DNA of 64,000 nucleotides from NCBI RefSeq assembly GCF_013111185.1, contig NZ_WVRE01000007.1, positions 124,001-188,000 on the forward strand, read 5' to 3'. Positions 18,472-27,249 of this stretch are shown in pieces (positions within the stretch are counted from its first letter, which is position 1; each line of letters starts with the position of its first letter). The notes below the pieces were generated by a model that had not been told where the DNA came from, made no database searches, and saw only the letters and a program-made list of their open reading frames with translations. The stretch comes from Ruegeria sp. HKCCD7303. GTDB taxonomy: Bacteria > Pseudomonadota > Alphaproteobacteria > Rhodobacterales > Rhodobacteraceae. The translations under genes and the position numbers were made by a program.

Positions 18472-19218
18472 CTAGTAGTTGAATCTCAGCCCAATTCCGG
18501 CACCTTGGTCATAGGGGCGGTCTGCACCGATGCCGATCAGAATATCAGCATAGAGAGCAACTCTGGGGCTGAAGTTCTTACCGATCTGGAATTCTGCAGT
18601 GGCGGGCCAGGCGTCATTCTCCCAATCGTATGGCGCTTTGATATCCGCTTTGATCCAATACCCATCACCAAACGGCTGAAGCGCAATCAGGCGCATCGCT
18701 GTTTGGCTGATATCGGTCGGACCGTTATAGGAAGCGAAGTGTTGGACCAAAGGGATCAAAGTCAATCCGGTGTTCGCATTTGCGAAGGCGAACCCGCCAA
18801 ATGGTGCAATCTGATCCGATCCGGTTCCGATGCCTTCGTTCGGCTCGCCAAAATCAAGTATCCACTCCAAACCAAGCGCGGATTTGACGCTCCAGGTGTC
18901 ATTCAGGGGCTGCTGTGAGGGGAAATAGATCAGCTTGAAATTGGTCTTTTCAAATCCACTGAACCGCGTGCCGGTCGCGTTCGTCGAGTTGTAGTGAAGC
19001 TCATATTTCAGTTTCAGATTGGGGCGCAACATGTATGCACCGTCGATGAAAGCATCCTGACGGTCGACATCCCCTTCGAGATCGAAATACTGATAGCGAA
19101 TGTCGGTGTTGTTCACTGCAGCCAGTGGATTTGAAGCATTTTCTTCGGCTTCGGCGGCAGCACCCACCATAAGCTGCGCTGAGGTCAGGAAAGCAGAGCA
19201 AAGGGAAATTCGTGACAT
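18472..19218 (-). CDS. outer-membrane beta-barrel protein of unknown function
   Basis: 248 residues. A signal peptide is likely (MSRISLCSAFLTSAQLMVGAAAEA). After it come alternating amphipathic strands, and the chain ends with an aromatic residue in GIGLRFNY, as expected for an outer-membrane barrel recognised by the Bam complex. It follows the sulfatase by 66 bases on the same strand. It may let a sulfated substrate or its product cross the outer membrane. No closer family name can be given. Confidence 0.7.
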   Translation of the reverse strand: MSRISLCSAFLTSAQLMVGAAAEAEENASNPLAAVNNTDIRYQYFDLEGDVDRQDAFIDGAYMLRPNLKLKYELHYNSTNATGTRFSGFEKTNFKLIYFPSQQPLNDTWSVKSALGLEWILDFGEPNEGIGTGSDQIAPFGGFAFANANTGLTLIPLVQHFASYNGPTDISQTAMRLIALQPFGDGYWIKADIKAPYDWENDAWPATAEFQIGKNFSPRVALYADILIGIGADRPYDQGAGIGLRFNY

Positions 19219-19284
19219 AGTTCACCTGACGGAATGGGTGCGGGTAATTAGACGGCGGCGGTTTGGTACCGCCGTCTGAATTCG

Positions 19285-20925
19285 TCATTGCCAGCTAGAG
19301 AAAACGTCTCGGGTCAGTTCGCTTTCAGGGCGAAGGTTTTCTATGCCTTCATAAGGCACACCTTTTCCGAGTGGCAGATGGGGGTGCTTTGCGATGGTTT
19401 TCTGGTGGCGCTTGACCATGTCCTGGAAGGACGCCCCGGACCAAAGCGAGTACCCGACAAGCGGATGTTCTTCACGTGGGTCGCGATAGACATTGAAAAC
19501 GGGTGCCGCAGCGCCGGGCTGTCCAGGGGCTGGAAGATGCATCTTGAACTCTTGCTTGACCACCGAGCGTAAGACGGGCCCTTCGTAAACATAAACAAAG
19601 TCGCGGCGCGAATTGCCTTCGCCCTCAAGCAACAGCGCCGTCTGGTCAATACCGTCAATCACGCGGTCGCGCGGAATGTGGTCCGTTGCGCCTGCGATAC
19701 GGGCAAAGGTTGTAAACAGATCCGAGACATGCACGATGTCACCTGCTGCGCTGCCCGGCTCAATCGCGGCGGGCCACCGGATGAACGTATCTGTGCGCAC
19801 GCCGCCTTCAAGATGCTGTGTCTTGCCGCCGCGATAAATCAGTTGGTTCAGGCCGGACGCTCCTTCGTAGTGATACATCAAGCCATTGTCAGCCATGATC
19901 ACGACAATGGTGTTGTCTGCTTTGCCGGTTTCATCAAGTTTGGTCAGCACATCCCCGATCCAGCCGTCCAGAACTTGCAACTTGTCGGCATGGAAGCCTC
20001 CATTGCGGGATACGGCTTGATCGGGATAGGCAAAGTTCAGTGGATAGAGCGGCCAATACTGCATGAAAAACGGGTTGTCCTGTGCTGCGAGCCGCTCAAG
20101 CTGCTCCAGTGCTTGCCGCTGATAGCGCAGGTTCATTTCCTCGTATTTAGCCTGAGTCCACTCTTCGCCCGGCGCCATGTCGACTTCGCGCGCCAGACCG
20201 CCAGCTTCCGCTTCAACGCCGGTTACTAGGCCGTAGGGTTTGAACCGCTCGTCCAGCTGGAATTGGTTCGACTGACCCGACGGATGGAAGCCAAGCATGT
20301 TGTTAGCAACCATGGCGTCCCGTGTCATCAGGCTGAGCTGAACCTGTTGATGCAAGGGGAAGGCCGCCCAATCAAAACCCTGATTGTGCGGGTAGGCCTG
20401 TTCTATATCGCCCTGATGCCACTTCCCGACATGCGCTGTGTTATAGCCTTCTTCCTTCAGGATTTCGGCAATCGTGACCTCCTCGGCTGAAAGACCTTCG
20501 CCAACCAACGCTACTTTGACCTCCTCCACGCCGGCACGTACCGGATGGCGACCGGTCAGCATGGCCGTTCGTGTCGGTGTGCAGGAGGGCTCGGTATACA
20601 TTCTCATCAAAGACATGCCTTGCGTGGCAAAGTCGTTGATGTTGGGCGTGTCGAAGCCGGTGACGTAGTTCATCGTCCGGTTGCCCATCTGACCAAAGCT
20701 GACATCGTCTATCAGAATGTAGAGGATATTGGGTGGCTTGCCGCCATTGGCGTCTCGGATCTCGGCAAGCTTTGCTTCAATTTCTGTATCCTGAGCATCC
20801 CATTGCTCTCCAAACTGTGCGCGAAGATATTCAAATTCTCCGTCACGAATGATAGGCGCATCCTGAGCAAAGCTCGTGCCTGCCGTCAGCACCATGGCCG
20901 CGGTGTGTATCAATACTGACCTCAT
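19285..20925 (-). CDS. arylsulfatase (formylglycine-dependent, periplasmic)
   Basis: 546 residues with a signal peptide ending near TSFAQ. Metal ligands Asp73-Asp74 are in YILIDDVSFG. The sulfatase signature is SCTPTRTAMLTGRHP with Cys115 as the residue converted to formylglycine by a sulfatase-modifying enzyme. That enzyme is not encoded in this window. It hydrolyses sulfate esters, most likely of algal or aromatic compounds. It lies between a small protein gene and a barrel gene, all on the same strand, divergent from a membrane TPR regulator. Confidence 0.92.
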   Translation of the reverse strand: MRSVLIHTAAMVLTAGTSFAQDAPIIRDGEFEYLRAQFGEQWDAQDTEIEAKLAEIRDANGGKPPNILYILIDDVSFGQMGNRTMNYVTGFDTPNINDFATQGMSLMRMYTEPSCTPTRTAMLTGRHPVRAGVEEVKVALVGEGLSAEEVTIAEILKEEGYNTAHVGKWHQGDIEQAYPHNQGFDWAAFPLHQQVQLSLMTRDAMVANNMLGFHPSGQSNQFQLDERFKPYGLVTGVEAEAGGLAREVDMAPGEEWTQAKYEEMNLRYQRQALEQLERLAAQDNPFFMQYWPLYPLNFAYPDQAVSRNGGFHADKLQVLDGWIGDVLTKLDETGKADNTIVVIMADNGLMYHYEGASGLNQLIYRGGKTQHLEGGVRTDTFIRWPAAIEPGSAAGDIVHVSDLFTTFARIAGATDHIPRDRVIDGIDQTALLLEGEGNSRRDFVYVYEGPVLRSVVKQEFKMHLPAPGQPGAAAPVFNVYRDPREEHPLVGYSLWSGASFQDMVKRHQKTIAKHPHLPLGKGVPYEGIENLRPESELTRDVFSSWQ

Positions 20926-20949
20926 TGGTATCCCTTCCCCGTGTTTGAA

Positions 20950-21246
20950 TTACATCTTCCCCGCGCGCCGCAGCGATTGGGCAATTTCATCTCGAAGCCC
21001 ATTCAGGGTTTCACGGATATCGCAGGCGAACCGGTCGGATTCACTTCCCGGCTCAGCGTTTATCGAGAGGTATTCTTCACTCAGAAGCTGGTAGTCCCTG
21101 CAAATCTCGTCGAATACAGGATCCCTACGGCGTAAGTCCGCGATTGCGGCCTTGTTCTTGGGAAACAATGTCTCAATGGCGTTGCTTTTCATTTGGGCGG
21201 CACGTTTGATGGGTAAGACGTTTTCTCGATCGAACAACAAATTCAC
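20950..21246 (-). CDS. small conserved-looking protein in the sulfatase operon
   Basis: 98 residues, soluble and charged, with a predicted helical stretch containing RRRDPVFDEICRDYQLLSEE. No signal peptide or membrane segment. The start is uncertain: GTG at 21246 or ATG at 21192, neither with a strong ribosome binding site. It is the first gene of the sulfatase unit, 24 bases upstream of it. I do not recognise the family. Its position suggests an accessory or regulatory role. Confidence 0.6.
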   Translation of the reverse strand: MNLLFDRENVLPIKRAAQMKSNAIETLFPKNKAAIADLRRRDPVFDEICRDYQLLSEEYLSINAEPGSESDRFACDIRETLNGLRDEIAQSLRRAGKM

Positions 21247-21334
21247 TTCTTTTAATAGGTTTATCGGGGCATAATACGGTATAACGAAAGGTGTAACTTT
21301 TTGAAAAAATTGTGTTATCCGAGGATCATCAGCA

Positions 21335-22672
21335 GTGGTGAATGAGGGAATAAACCCTAGTGCCGAGGATGTTCAGGCCGCGCTTCAGCGGCTTGTGAGG
21401 TCTTCGACCTTCGAGGGATCACAGAGATTGCAGGACTTTCTTGTGTATGTGGTCGAGGAATCTCTGAGCGGTCGGGCCGACGACATTCGGGCCAAAACGA
21501 TTGCGATGGATGTCTATGGCGGATCAATGTCCGAGATGCCGCGCCGCGAAAACGTGGTGCGGGTGGATGCTGGTCGCTTGCGCCGCAAGCTTGCCGAATA
21601 CTACGCCACAGATGGGCGCGACGAGAAAACGGTGTTCGACCTGCCAAAAGGCGGATACGCCCCGCTGATCTCGAAAAGGTTGGGTGAGGCGGCCCTGCCT
21701 GAGACCCCAAAGTTCGAAACCAAGGCGACTGCATGGGTAAAGCCAGGTGCAGGGATCGCTGGGGTTTTCTTACTGGGCTGTTGTGTGATTGCTTTTTGGT
21801 TGGCTTCGACATGGCAGGACAGCGCAACCGATTTGCCAGTCGACGGCCTGAGCCGAGATGAGCGCAGCGCCATTTTTGATGCCTCTCCAATGCGCCTTCA
21901 GGCTGTAAATCTGGCCAATACTGGTCGGGACCTGATCTTTCCGGCCCTGGAACCCGCGCGACTTGACGCGGCCTTGACCATATTCAAAGGGGCGATCGAG
22001 AACGACGAAAGCTATTTTGGCGGCCTTGCGGGCGCCGCGCAGGTTGCGGCGACGATTGCTGTGCTGACACCGGATCCCGATCTGGCCAGTAGCATGTTGA
22101 GCTACGCAGACACGCGAGCCAATAGGGCCGTCGAGTTGGCCCCGGAAACGGGTTGGAGCCAATCCGCAAAAGCTTGGGTCGAATTCGCCAAAAATAACTG
22201 GCCAGAGGCCATGGAGGCTGCCCAAAGAGCACAGCGTTTGGCGCCCAATGACGTTCATGTATTGGAGTTTGTGTCACTGATAATGCTGTACTCGGGTTCG
22301 TTTGAAGAAGTCATTGTGATCAGTGAGGACGCGCGGTCGAAATTCGACCTCGAGCGTGGATATGTGTTTCAAAACGCAATGGGGTCGGCCAAGTTTCATT
22401 TGAAGGACTACGAAGGCGCTGTATCAGCCTTTGAACAAGCAACCGAAAATGGCGGCCCTGTCGGACCTGTGTCTGTTGCTTACCTGATGGCGTCTTATCA
22501 GATGTTAGGCAACGAAAGCAAAGCGCAGGCCCTGTCAGAAAAACTGTCACGTGAGTGGCCCGACAGTCGCGTGGACGCGCTGTTTCAAAAGCTGTTCGCG
22601 GACCCAAAATATGGGAAAGACCTTGGTGACGCTATGAGGCAGGCCAATTGGCGACCAAGCCACTCGCGCTAA
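21335..22672 (+). CDS. membrane-anchored winged-helix regulator with TPR repeats
   Basis: 445 residues in three parts. Residues 10-105 resemble the N-terminal domain of alphaproteobacterial TPR/cyclase-type regulators (LQDFLVYVVEESL, VVRVDAGRLRRKLAEYY, DLPKGGYAP), likely a winged-helix DNA-binding unit. A single membrane segment lies near residues 138-160 (GVFLLGCCVIAFWLA). The C-terminal half has TPR-like helical repeats. This is a CadC-like layout: cytoplasmic DNA binding, periplasmic sensing. The start is GTG with GAGGA eight bases upstream; a second GTG follows at once. It is divergent from the sulfatase operon across 88 bases and likely controls it. Confidence 0.75.
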   Translation: MVNEGINPSAEDVQAALQRLVRSSTFEGSQRLQDFLVYVVEESLSGRADDIRAKTIAMDVYGGSMSEMPRRENVVRVDAGRLRRKLAEYYATDGRDEKTVFDLPKGGYAPLISKRLGEAALPETPKFETKATAWVKPGAGIAGVFLLGCCVIAFWLASTWQDSATDLPVDGLSRDERSAIFDASPMRLQAVNLANTGRDLIFPALEPARLDAALTIFKGAIENDESYFGGLAGAAQVAATIAVLTPDPDLASSMLSYADTRANRAVELAPETGWSQSAKAWVEFAKNNWPEAMEAAQRAQRLAPNDVHVLEFVSLIMLYSGSFEEVIVISEDARSKFDLERGYVFQNAMGSAKFHLKDYEGAVSAFEQATENGGPVGPVSVAYLMASYQMLGNESKAQALSEKLSREWPDSRVDALFQKLFADPKYGKDLGDAMRQANWRPSHSR

Positions 22673-22742
22673 AGTTGCGCACTTCAGCAGTGGCAATGAA
22701 ACCTGATGGCCTCGGCGTGGGGTGTGTGGTCACGTGAAAGTC

Positions 22743-22760
22743 TTGATGGAGCCTAGGGGA
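22743..22760 (+). repeat. left attachment-site-like copy of the tRNA-Ala 3' end
   Basis: TTGATGGAGCCTAGGGGA matches the end of the tRNA-Ala gene at 27852-27869 in 17 of 18 positions and in the same orientation. The core TGGAGCCTAGGGGA (14 bases) is exact. This is the arrangement left when an element inserts at a tRNA 3' end. Confidence 0.7.
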
Positions 22761-22819
22761 AATGTCGCCGAACGCCTAATGCGCTGATAGTAAACACTAT
22801 TGTAGTGTGTTGGTTTGCA

Positions 22820-22832
22820 GTGTGTCACACCG
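22820..22832 (+). repeat. island terminal repeat GTGTGTCACACCG, left copy
   Basis: Thirteen bases identical to 27804-27816, with a GTGT-GTC-ACAC palindromic core. It lies 60 bases inside the left attachment-like site. It may be an integrase arm-type site. Confidence 0.5.
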
Positions 22833-23153
22833 AAGTGTGTACAAATGTTTGTTTGTCAGTGCATCTATGGGTCTGGTTTTTTGTTTGCTCTATCAGTTGG
22901 TCAACACCCTGTTCCCTTCCACAGTAGTATGCACCATGTGGTCGTTTATTTCTTCCAACAGTGATTTATTGTGTTCTGTTTATCGCGGAGAAGTTGATGC
23001 TATCGAAACTATAGTCGCGCAGTATCGCAGTTACCCCTGCTGCACATTGCGCAGGGTAGTTAGACGCAATTGACCATGAGGCGAGCACTATTGTAGACAA
23101 AACATAACTTCGACGGCGGCGAGAAAGTCGCGACTGACAGGCGGGCACATGCA

Positions 23154-23507
23154 ATGAAACGGGCATACCAACACTTTTTGAGGGCTGGCCTAGCTGTCCT
23201 CTGTCTCGCGTTGGTCGTTTGGTCCGTAACGCCATCATTCTCGCACGCACCGGCGATTTTTGAGACAATCCAAGATCATCTGGAAATGGTCGAGGATCAT
23301 GGCCACTCACATGGGTTTGAAGAAGACCTCTTTTGGGCGATGCACGGTCATAGCCACGATGTGGCCGATCATGACCACAACCAGGCGTTTCTCTCCAGTG
23401 GTCCCAGCACTGCTCCTGAATTGCACATAGGCGAGGCGTGGCGGCGGCTAGCTTCGGCCAACGGCCCCACCCGTAAGTTCAGAATAGACCGACCTCCGCG
23501 CGCTTGA
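23154..23507 (+). CDS. histidine-rich periplasmic or membrane-tethered metal-binding protein
   Basis: 117 residues. An N-terminal hydrophobic segment (AGLAVLCLALVVWSV) is a signal peptide or anchor. The middle holds clustered His/Asp/Glu (EDHGHSHGFEEDLFW, then HGHSHDVADHDHN), a typical site for divalent metals such as Zn, Ni, Co or Cu. The tail RKFRIDRPPRA is a recognisable ending of small Rhodobacterales proteins of this type, by memory. It is the first gene of the HupE operon, so it may buffer or hand over metal to the HupE-like transporter. Confidence 0.75.
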   Translation: MKRAYQHFLRAGLAVLCLALVVWSVTPSFSHAPAIFETIQDHLEMVEDHGHSHGFEEDLFWAMHGHSHDVADHDHNQAFLSSGPSTAPELHIGEAWRRLASANGPTRKFRIDRPPRA

Positions 23508-23567
23508 TCGGCACTGCGCAGTTCATGCGCATCACCGATCAATCTAAATACTAAGCGGAGTTACTCC

Positions 23568-24284
23568 ATGAGAACCTTCATTGAAGGCGTCAGACGCAAT
23601 TCTAAGCGTCTCGCGTTCTTCGTCCTATCCATGTTGCTGCTATCGACCAGCGCAGCTTTGGCGCATGATGTTACGCCCGGCGATGCTGGCTACATCCAAG
23701 AAATCTGGGGCGTGCACATCATCCCCTTCATGTACCTCGGCGCCAAACATATGGTGACGGGCTACGACCATATCCTGTTCCTCCTTGGCGTCGTCTTCTT
23801 CCTCTATCGGTCGAAAGACGTTGCAGTCTACGTGAGCCTCTTTGCAGTGGGGCATTCCATCACGATGCTTGCAGGCGTCTGGTTTGGCTGGGGCATCAGT
23901 TCATACATTGTGGATGCCATCATTGGGTTGTCCGTTGTCTACAAGGCACTCGACAACCTAGGGGCCTATCAACGTTGGTTCGGCTTTCAGCCCAACACCA
24001 AGGCGGCGACTTTCATCTTCGGCCTGTTTCACGGCACCGGCTTGGCCACGAAGATACTCGACTACCAGATCGCACCCGACGGGCTTCTGCCCAACCTCCT
24101 GGCGTTCAACGTTGGCGTCGAGATCGGGCAACTTCTGGCATTGGCTGCCATCCTCATCGTCATGGGGTACTGGCGAAAGAGCGCCAAGTTTTTCGAACAA
24201 GCCTACACCGTCAATGTCGTCATGATGACCATCGGCTTTGTGCTGATGGGATACCAACTCACCGGCTATTTTGTGGCCGCATAA
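23568..24284 (+). CDS. HupE/UreJ family membrane metal transporter-like protein
   Basis: 238 residues with a signal peptide ending near ALAHD and about six membrane segments. HupE/UreJ_2 landmarks are YDHILFLLGVVFFL, VGHSITM and LFHGTGLA, with conserved His residues in the membrane. HupE-type proteins import nickel or related metals, but this subgroup is not tied to hydrogenase or urease here. It sits between the His-rich protein and a membrane-anchor protein, both on the same strand, 12 bases from the latter. Confidence 0.88.
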   Translation: MRTFIEGVRRNSKRLAFFVLSMLLLSTSAALAHDVTPGDAGYIQEIWGVHIIPFMYLGAKHMVTGYDHILFLLGVVFFLYRSKDVAVYVSLFAVGHSITMLAGVWFGWGISSYIVDAIIGLSVVYKALDNLGAYQRWFGFQPNTKAATFIFGLFHGTGLATKILDYQIAPDGLLPNLLAFNVGVEIGQLLALAAILIVMGYWRKSAKFFEQAYTVNVVMMTIGFVLMGYQLTGYFVAA

Positions 24285-24296
24285 GGAACCCCACAA

Positions 24297-24911
24297 ATGT
24301 TTAACGCAAAGAAACCGAGCCTCGAAGAGTTACCAAGCTCAGCCCAACTCCTTCGGTCCACCATCATCGCGGCTGTCAGCGCCGTGGCAATACTGGTCGC
24401 TGTTGTGCTGCCTGCGGAATACGGGATCGACCCAACGGGTGCAGGGCGCGTGCTTGGCCTGACCGAGATGGGTGAAATCAAACAGGACCTGGCGGATGAA
24501 GCCGAACAAGACCAACAGCTTCATGGGGCCGATCAGTCGTCAAGCTTATGGGATAACGTATTCGGTCTGTTCGTTGGCAGAGCACTTGCTCAGGAGGCGT
24601 GGCAGGATACAATCACGTTCACGCTCGAACCTGGCGAGTTCACCGAGATTAAGGCAACTATGGAAGAGGGCGCGACCCTCTTTTACGCGTGGGCGGCTGA
24701 AGGTGGTCGTATCAACTTCGACCTCCACGCGCATGCGGGCGACCAAAACGTGACCTACGAGAAGGGGCGCGGTCAAAACGAAGGCGAGGGCAGTTTTGAA
24801 ACCCCCTTCGCCGGTGATCACGGCTGGTTCTGGCGAAACAGGGACGATGAGGCGGTAACCGTCACACTCAACCTAAATGGTGCTTACTCGGACATCGTTC
24901 GGAGCGAGTAA
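24297..24911 (+). CDS. single-pass membrane-anchored periplasmic protein
   Basis: 204 residues. One membrane segment lies near residues 23-42 (STIIAAVSAVAILVAVVLP), a Glu/Asp-rich linker follows, and a second hydrophobic stretch with ALAQ lies near residue 95. The C-terminal domain of about 100 residues is beta-rich and periplasmic, with DLHAHAGDQNVTYEKG and FAGDHGWFWRNRDD. It matches the layout of so-called transmembrane anchor proteins that accompany HupE genes. Its function is unknown; a chaperone-like or metal-binding partner role is plausible. Confidence 0.75.
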   Translation: MFNAKKPSLEELPSSAQLLRSTIIAAVSAVAILVAVVLPAEYGIDPTGAGRVLGLTEMGEIKQDLADEAEQDQQLHGADQSSSLWDNVFGLFVGRALAQEAWQDTITFTLEPGEFTEIKATMEEGATLFYAWAAEGGRINFDLHAHAGDQNVTYEKGRGQNEGEGSFETPFAGDHGWFWRNRDDEAVTVTLNLNGAYSDIVRSE

Positions 24912-24919
24912 TGTCGCAA

Positions 24920-24947
24920 GCCGCGCATCAAAACAGTGGTGCGCGGC
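24920..24947. terminator. hairpin between convergent island operons
   Basis: GCCGCGCA (24920-24927) pairs with TGCGCGGC (24940-24947) eight bases after the anchor gene stop. There is no long T-run, so it is a weak terminator or an mRNA end stabiliser. Confidence 0.45.
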
Positions 24948-25054
24948 ATCAAAACTCCAGTTCGAGTTCTCAAGTAATTGGTGTATGCCGATTAGTTCAC
25001 TACCCGAGACGCCTTCTGCGGCCAGTACCCAAACCCACTCTGGAATAATGTCTT

Positions 25055-25489
25055 CTATTGGTGCGGCAGGTTGCGACTAGCCTGCATCTGTTGAACATCG
25101 TCAGGCCAAGTGGAACGTATGTAGGCCAGCACGTCCCATATGTCTTCGTCAGTCAGGGTGCTTTCAAAGCCGGGCATGCCACTGTTAAAGTCTTTAACAC
25201 CGCGTGCTGCCAACGCGTCTGCCCCACCTAGTTTGGTATACTCGAACAGCAGCTGATTATCATGGTGCCATGTGTGCCCTGTCACGTCATGTGGTGGAGC
25301 AGGCAACACTCCGTCATCGTCGGGTGTCTGCCAGTTGGGTTGGCCTTCCAGATTAACTCCATGGCATGAGGCGCAGTGCTCTGCATAGAGTTCCTGCCCA
25401 TTCGCAAGGTCTCTATCTAACAACTCATGGTCTGCAGCGACGCTGGTACCAATGCAGCATATAGCAAGTGCGGAAAGGTGTTTTTTCAT
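25055..25489 (-). CDS. periplasmic c-type cytochrome
   Basis: 144 residues with a signal peptide (MKKHLSALAICCIGTSVAADH). One haem site is CASCHG near residue 38, and the distal Met is likely in NSGMPGFES. A short class I cytochrome c. It is the last gene of the minus-strand island operon, 11 bases after copD. It may pass electrons during oxidation or reduction of the metal handled by CopC/CopD. Confidence 0.85.
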   Translation of the reverse strand: MKKHLSALAICCIGTSVAADHELLDRDLANGQELYAEHCASCHGVNLEGQPNWQTPDDDGVLPAPPHDVTGHTWHHDNQLLFEYTKLGGADALAARGVKDFNSGMPGFESTLTDEDIWDVLAYIRSTWPDDVQQMQASRNLPHQ

Positions 25490-25500
25490 CTCTGCCTACC

Positions 25501-26373
25501 TTAACTCGGAAGCGTTAGTACGCTCGTGAGTGTGGCTGTTGTCGCCAAAACCACTAATACGACTATTGCCTCCACCTCGATAGATCGGGCGAGGTGTCGC
25601 GCTGCTTTAGCATCTCCGCTTTGCATGGACGGAACAAATCGGAGCTTGTTCGCTGCGGCGAGTATCAACAAAAGCCCCACCAGCAACACTTTGAACAACA
25701 GTGCCTGCCCGTAGCCAGTGAACAAGAGCCCTTGGAGATTGCCAACAAGCAACCAAGCCATCCAGAGACCTGCCACGATCAAAGTCGGAACAATCAATGC
25801 AGCAGCTTGTCCAAACCTGTGCCCCAGTCCAGCAGCATCTGTCAGATGTTCAGGCATGAGAGCCAAACTCCGCAGCGGGCTAAATATGCCCACCCAGAAG
25901 GCTACACATAGCAGGTGCAATAGCAGCAAGAGCTGGATGCCGACACTCTCTAGCTCGGGTACGTGCCCGATCTGTGCAAAGGACCACAAAGCCACTGTGC
26001 CACCCAACAGTGCGATCCATTGACCAAAGCGAGGAACAGACAGCCCCACAAGGATCAACACTGCGCCGATAAGGCGGTAGACAAAGGCGTCTCCCACGGA
26101 TGTCTGCCAAAGCAGACCAAGCATTTCTGGATCGACCATGCCGTCAACTCCGCCTGTTAAGGCGGCTCCACGAAGCAGGAAACCAACAACCGTTGCGGCG
26201 AGAGCAAGCCACGCTAAGGCTCTAGCTTGGCGTTTTATCCCGAGGCTTATCGGTGCGACAAAGCCGGAATAGAGGTAACTAACAATCACAAGCCCGGTGG
26301 ACCCCGCAAAGCCGATGTAGAGCCCTAGCTTTGCGAGGATCGAGGCAATACCCCAAATGTCTGGCATGCTCAT
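25501..26373 (-). CDS. copD: CopD family inner-membrane copper import/resistance protein
   Basis: 290 residues with about eight membrane segments and family-typical features: an N-terminal SILAKLGLYIGFAG segment, HLLCVAFWVGIFSPL, and a last segment VLVVLATTATLTSVLTLP. CopD works with CopC to move copper across the inner membrane. Its start overlaps the copC stop by four bases (ATGA), so the two are translationally coupled. Confidence 0.88.
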   Translation of the reverse strand: MSMPDIWGIASILAKLGLYIGFAGSTGLVIVSYLYSGFVAPISLGIKRQARALAWLALAATVVGFLLRGAALTGGVDGMVDPEMLGLLWQTSVGDAFVYRLIGAVLILVGLSVPRFGQWIALLGGTVALWSFAQIGHVPELESVGIQLLLLLHLLCVAFWVGIFSPLRSLALMPEHLTDAAGLGHRFGQAAALIVPTLIVAGLWMAWLLVGNLQGLLFTGYGQALLFKVLLVGLLLILAAANKLRFVPSMQSGDAKAARHLARSIEVEAIVVLVVLATTATLTSVLTLPS

Positions 26374-26711
26374 TCCACGGTAAAGGAAAACTTGCCCTGC
26401 ATCGCATGGCCGTCTTCACCTAAACCACGCCATTCGATGACATAGGTGCCCGTTCCATTGCTCGGCAGTGGGATCGTGAACTCCTGACCAAAATTTGTCT
26501 GGTCGCCCAAATCCAGGCTTACGGCCGAGTGTTCTTCATGGGCCATCTGTATCCGTGTCAACCGGATATCCTTAGAGAAGTTGAGGCCAATTTCAGCGGG
26601 CACAGTGGTTATTGTGGCTCCGTCGGCAGGAGTTGTTTCTTCGATCTTGGAATGCGCGAGTACGCCGCTGGGAAGGGCAGCCATGAGTGCGAGTGTTATG
26701 AACTTTTTCAT
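26370..26711 (-). CDS. copC: CopC family periplasmic copper-binding protein
   Basis: 113 residues with a signal peptide cleaved before HSKIEETTPADG. The N-terminal His1 of the mature protein is the expected Cu(II) ligand. Further His residues lie in MAHEEHSAV and EDGHAMQGKFSFTVE. The beta-barrel fold and length are typical. It overlaps copD and is preceded by a cytochrome c gene ten bases upstream. Confidence 0.9.
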   Translation of the reverse strand: MKKFITLALMAALPSGVLAHSKIEETTPADGATITTVPAEIGLNFSKDIRLTRIQMAHEEHSAVSLDLGDQTNFGQEFTIPLPSNGTGTYVIEWRGLGEDGHAMQGKFSFTVE

Positions 26712-26721
26712 GGTCCTGTCC

Positions 26722-27153
26722 TCAATTTATCCCGTTGGCACGTTGAATTTCACGAATGTACGCGATCACCATGGCAACGTCACCTCGCGTCAGACCTTCC
26801 ACGGGCGGCATGTCGCCAAACTGCCAATGGTGGCTTCTCACACCTTGTGAAACTGCCCTCTGAAAGGCTTCATCCGCGTGGTGGCTGGGTTCGTAGATCT
26901 TGTGGATCAGAGGCGGTCCTGCGCCTTCCACACCGACCGCATTGACACCATGGCAAGAGGCGCAGGAGACCTCAAAGACACGCTGGCCGATTTCAGCGTT
27001 ACCCTCGATGGGCGGCATCTGAATTGCGACCATAGCATCGCCTTCAAGTGGTTCCTGTGGTGCGGCCTCTTCGATTGAACCGGGCCGAACAGTTGTGAAA
27101 GCGGCGACAGCAGCGACGGTGCATAGGCCTATTGTTAAGTATCTTTTTTTCAT
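26722..27153 (-). CDS. membrane-anchored c-type cytochrome
   Basis: 143 residues. The N-terminal hydrophobic stretch (YLTIGLCTVAAVAAF) is an uncleaved anchor or a signal. The haem motif is CASCHG near residue 60, and a distal Met is likely in FGDMPPVEG. It is the second cytochrome of this operon and lies ten bases before copC. It probably forms an electron route with the other cytochrome. Confidence 0.83.
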   Translation of the reverse strand: MKKRYLTIGLCTVAAVAAFTTVRPGSIEEAAPQEPLEGDAMVAIQMPPIEGNAEIGQRVFEVSCASCHGVNAVGVEGAGPPLIHKIYEPSHHADEAFQRAVSQGVRSHHWQFGDMPPVEGLTRGDVAMVIAYIREIQRANGIN

Positions 27154-27249
27154 AGATTGGTCCTGACATTTTGGAAGCTGTTAGTGCTGCGAAACATCGC
27201 GAACAGCCGCACGGGCTTGTCGCTTGCGTCCGCAAGGATTTACGCTGCT

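Larger units (their letters stand above)
22673..23153. other. intergenic region containing the island's left end
   Basis: 481 bases. It holds the left attachment-site-like repeat (22743-22760) and a GTGTGTCACACCG motif (22820-22832). It also has an 11-base direct repeat CACTATTGTAG at 22795-22805 and 23086-23096. The stretch 22800-23000 is T-rich and differs in composition from its surroundings. An 88-codon open frame at 22807-23073 has no ribosome binding site and looks accidental. No integrase is present. Confidence 0.6.

Noticed and set aside
22807-23073. 88-codon frame at the left end of the island
   Set aside because: The sequence is T-rich with Cys/Val/Leu runs, has no ribosome binding site, and lies in a region of repeats.
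22795-23096. 11-base direct repeat CACTATTGTAG at 22795 and 23086
   Set aside because: Short enough to be chance and not linked to a target duplication or gene boundary. Noted only in the intergenic entry.
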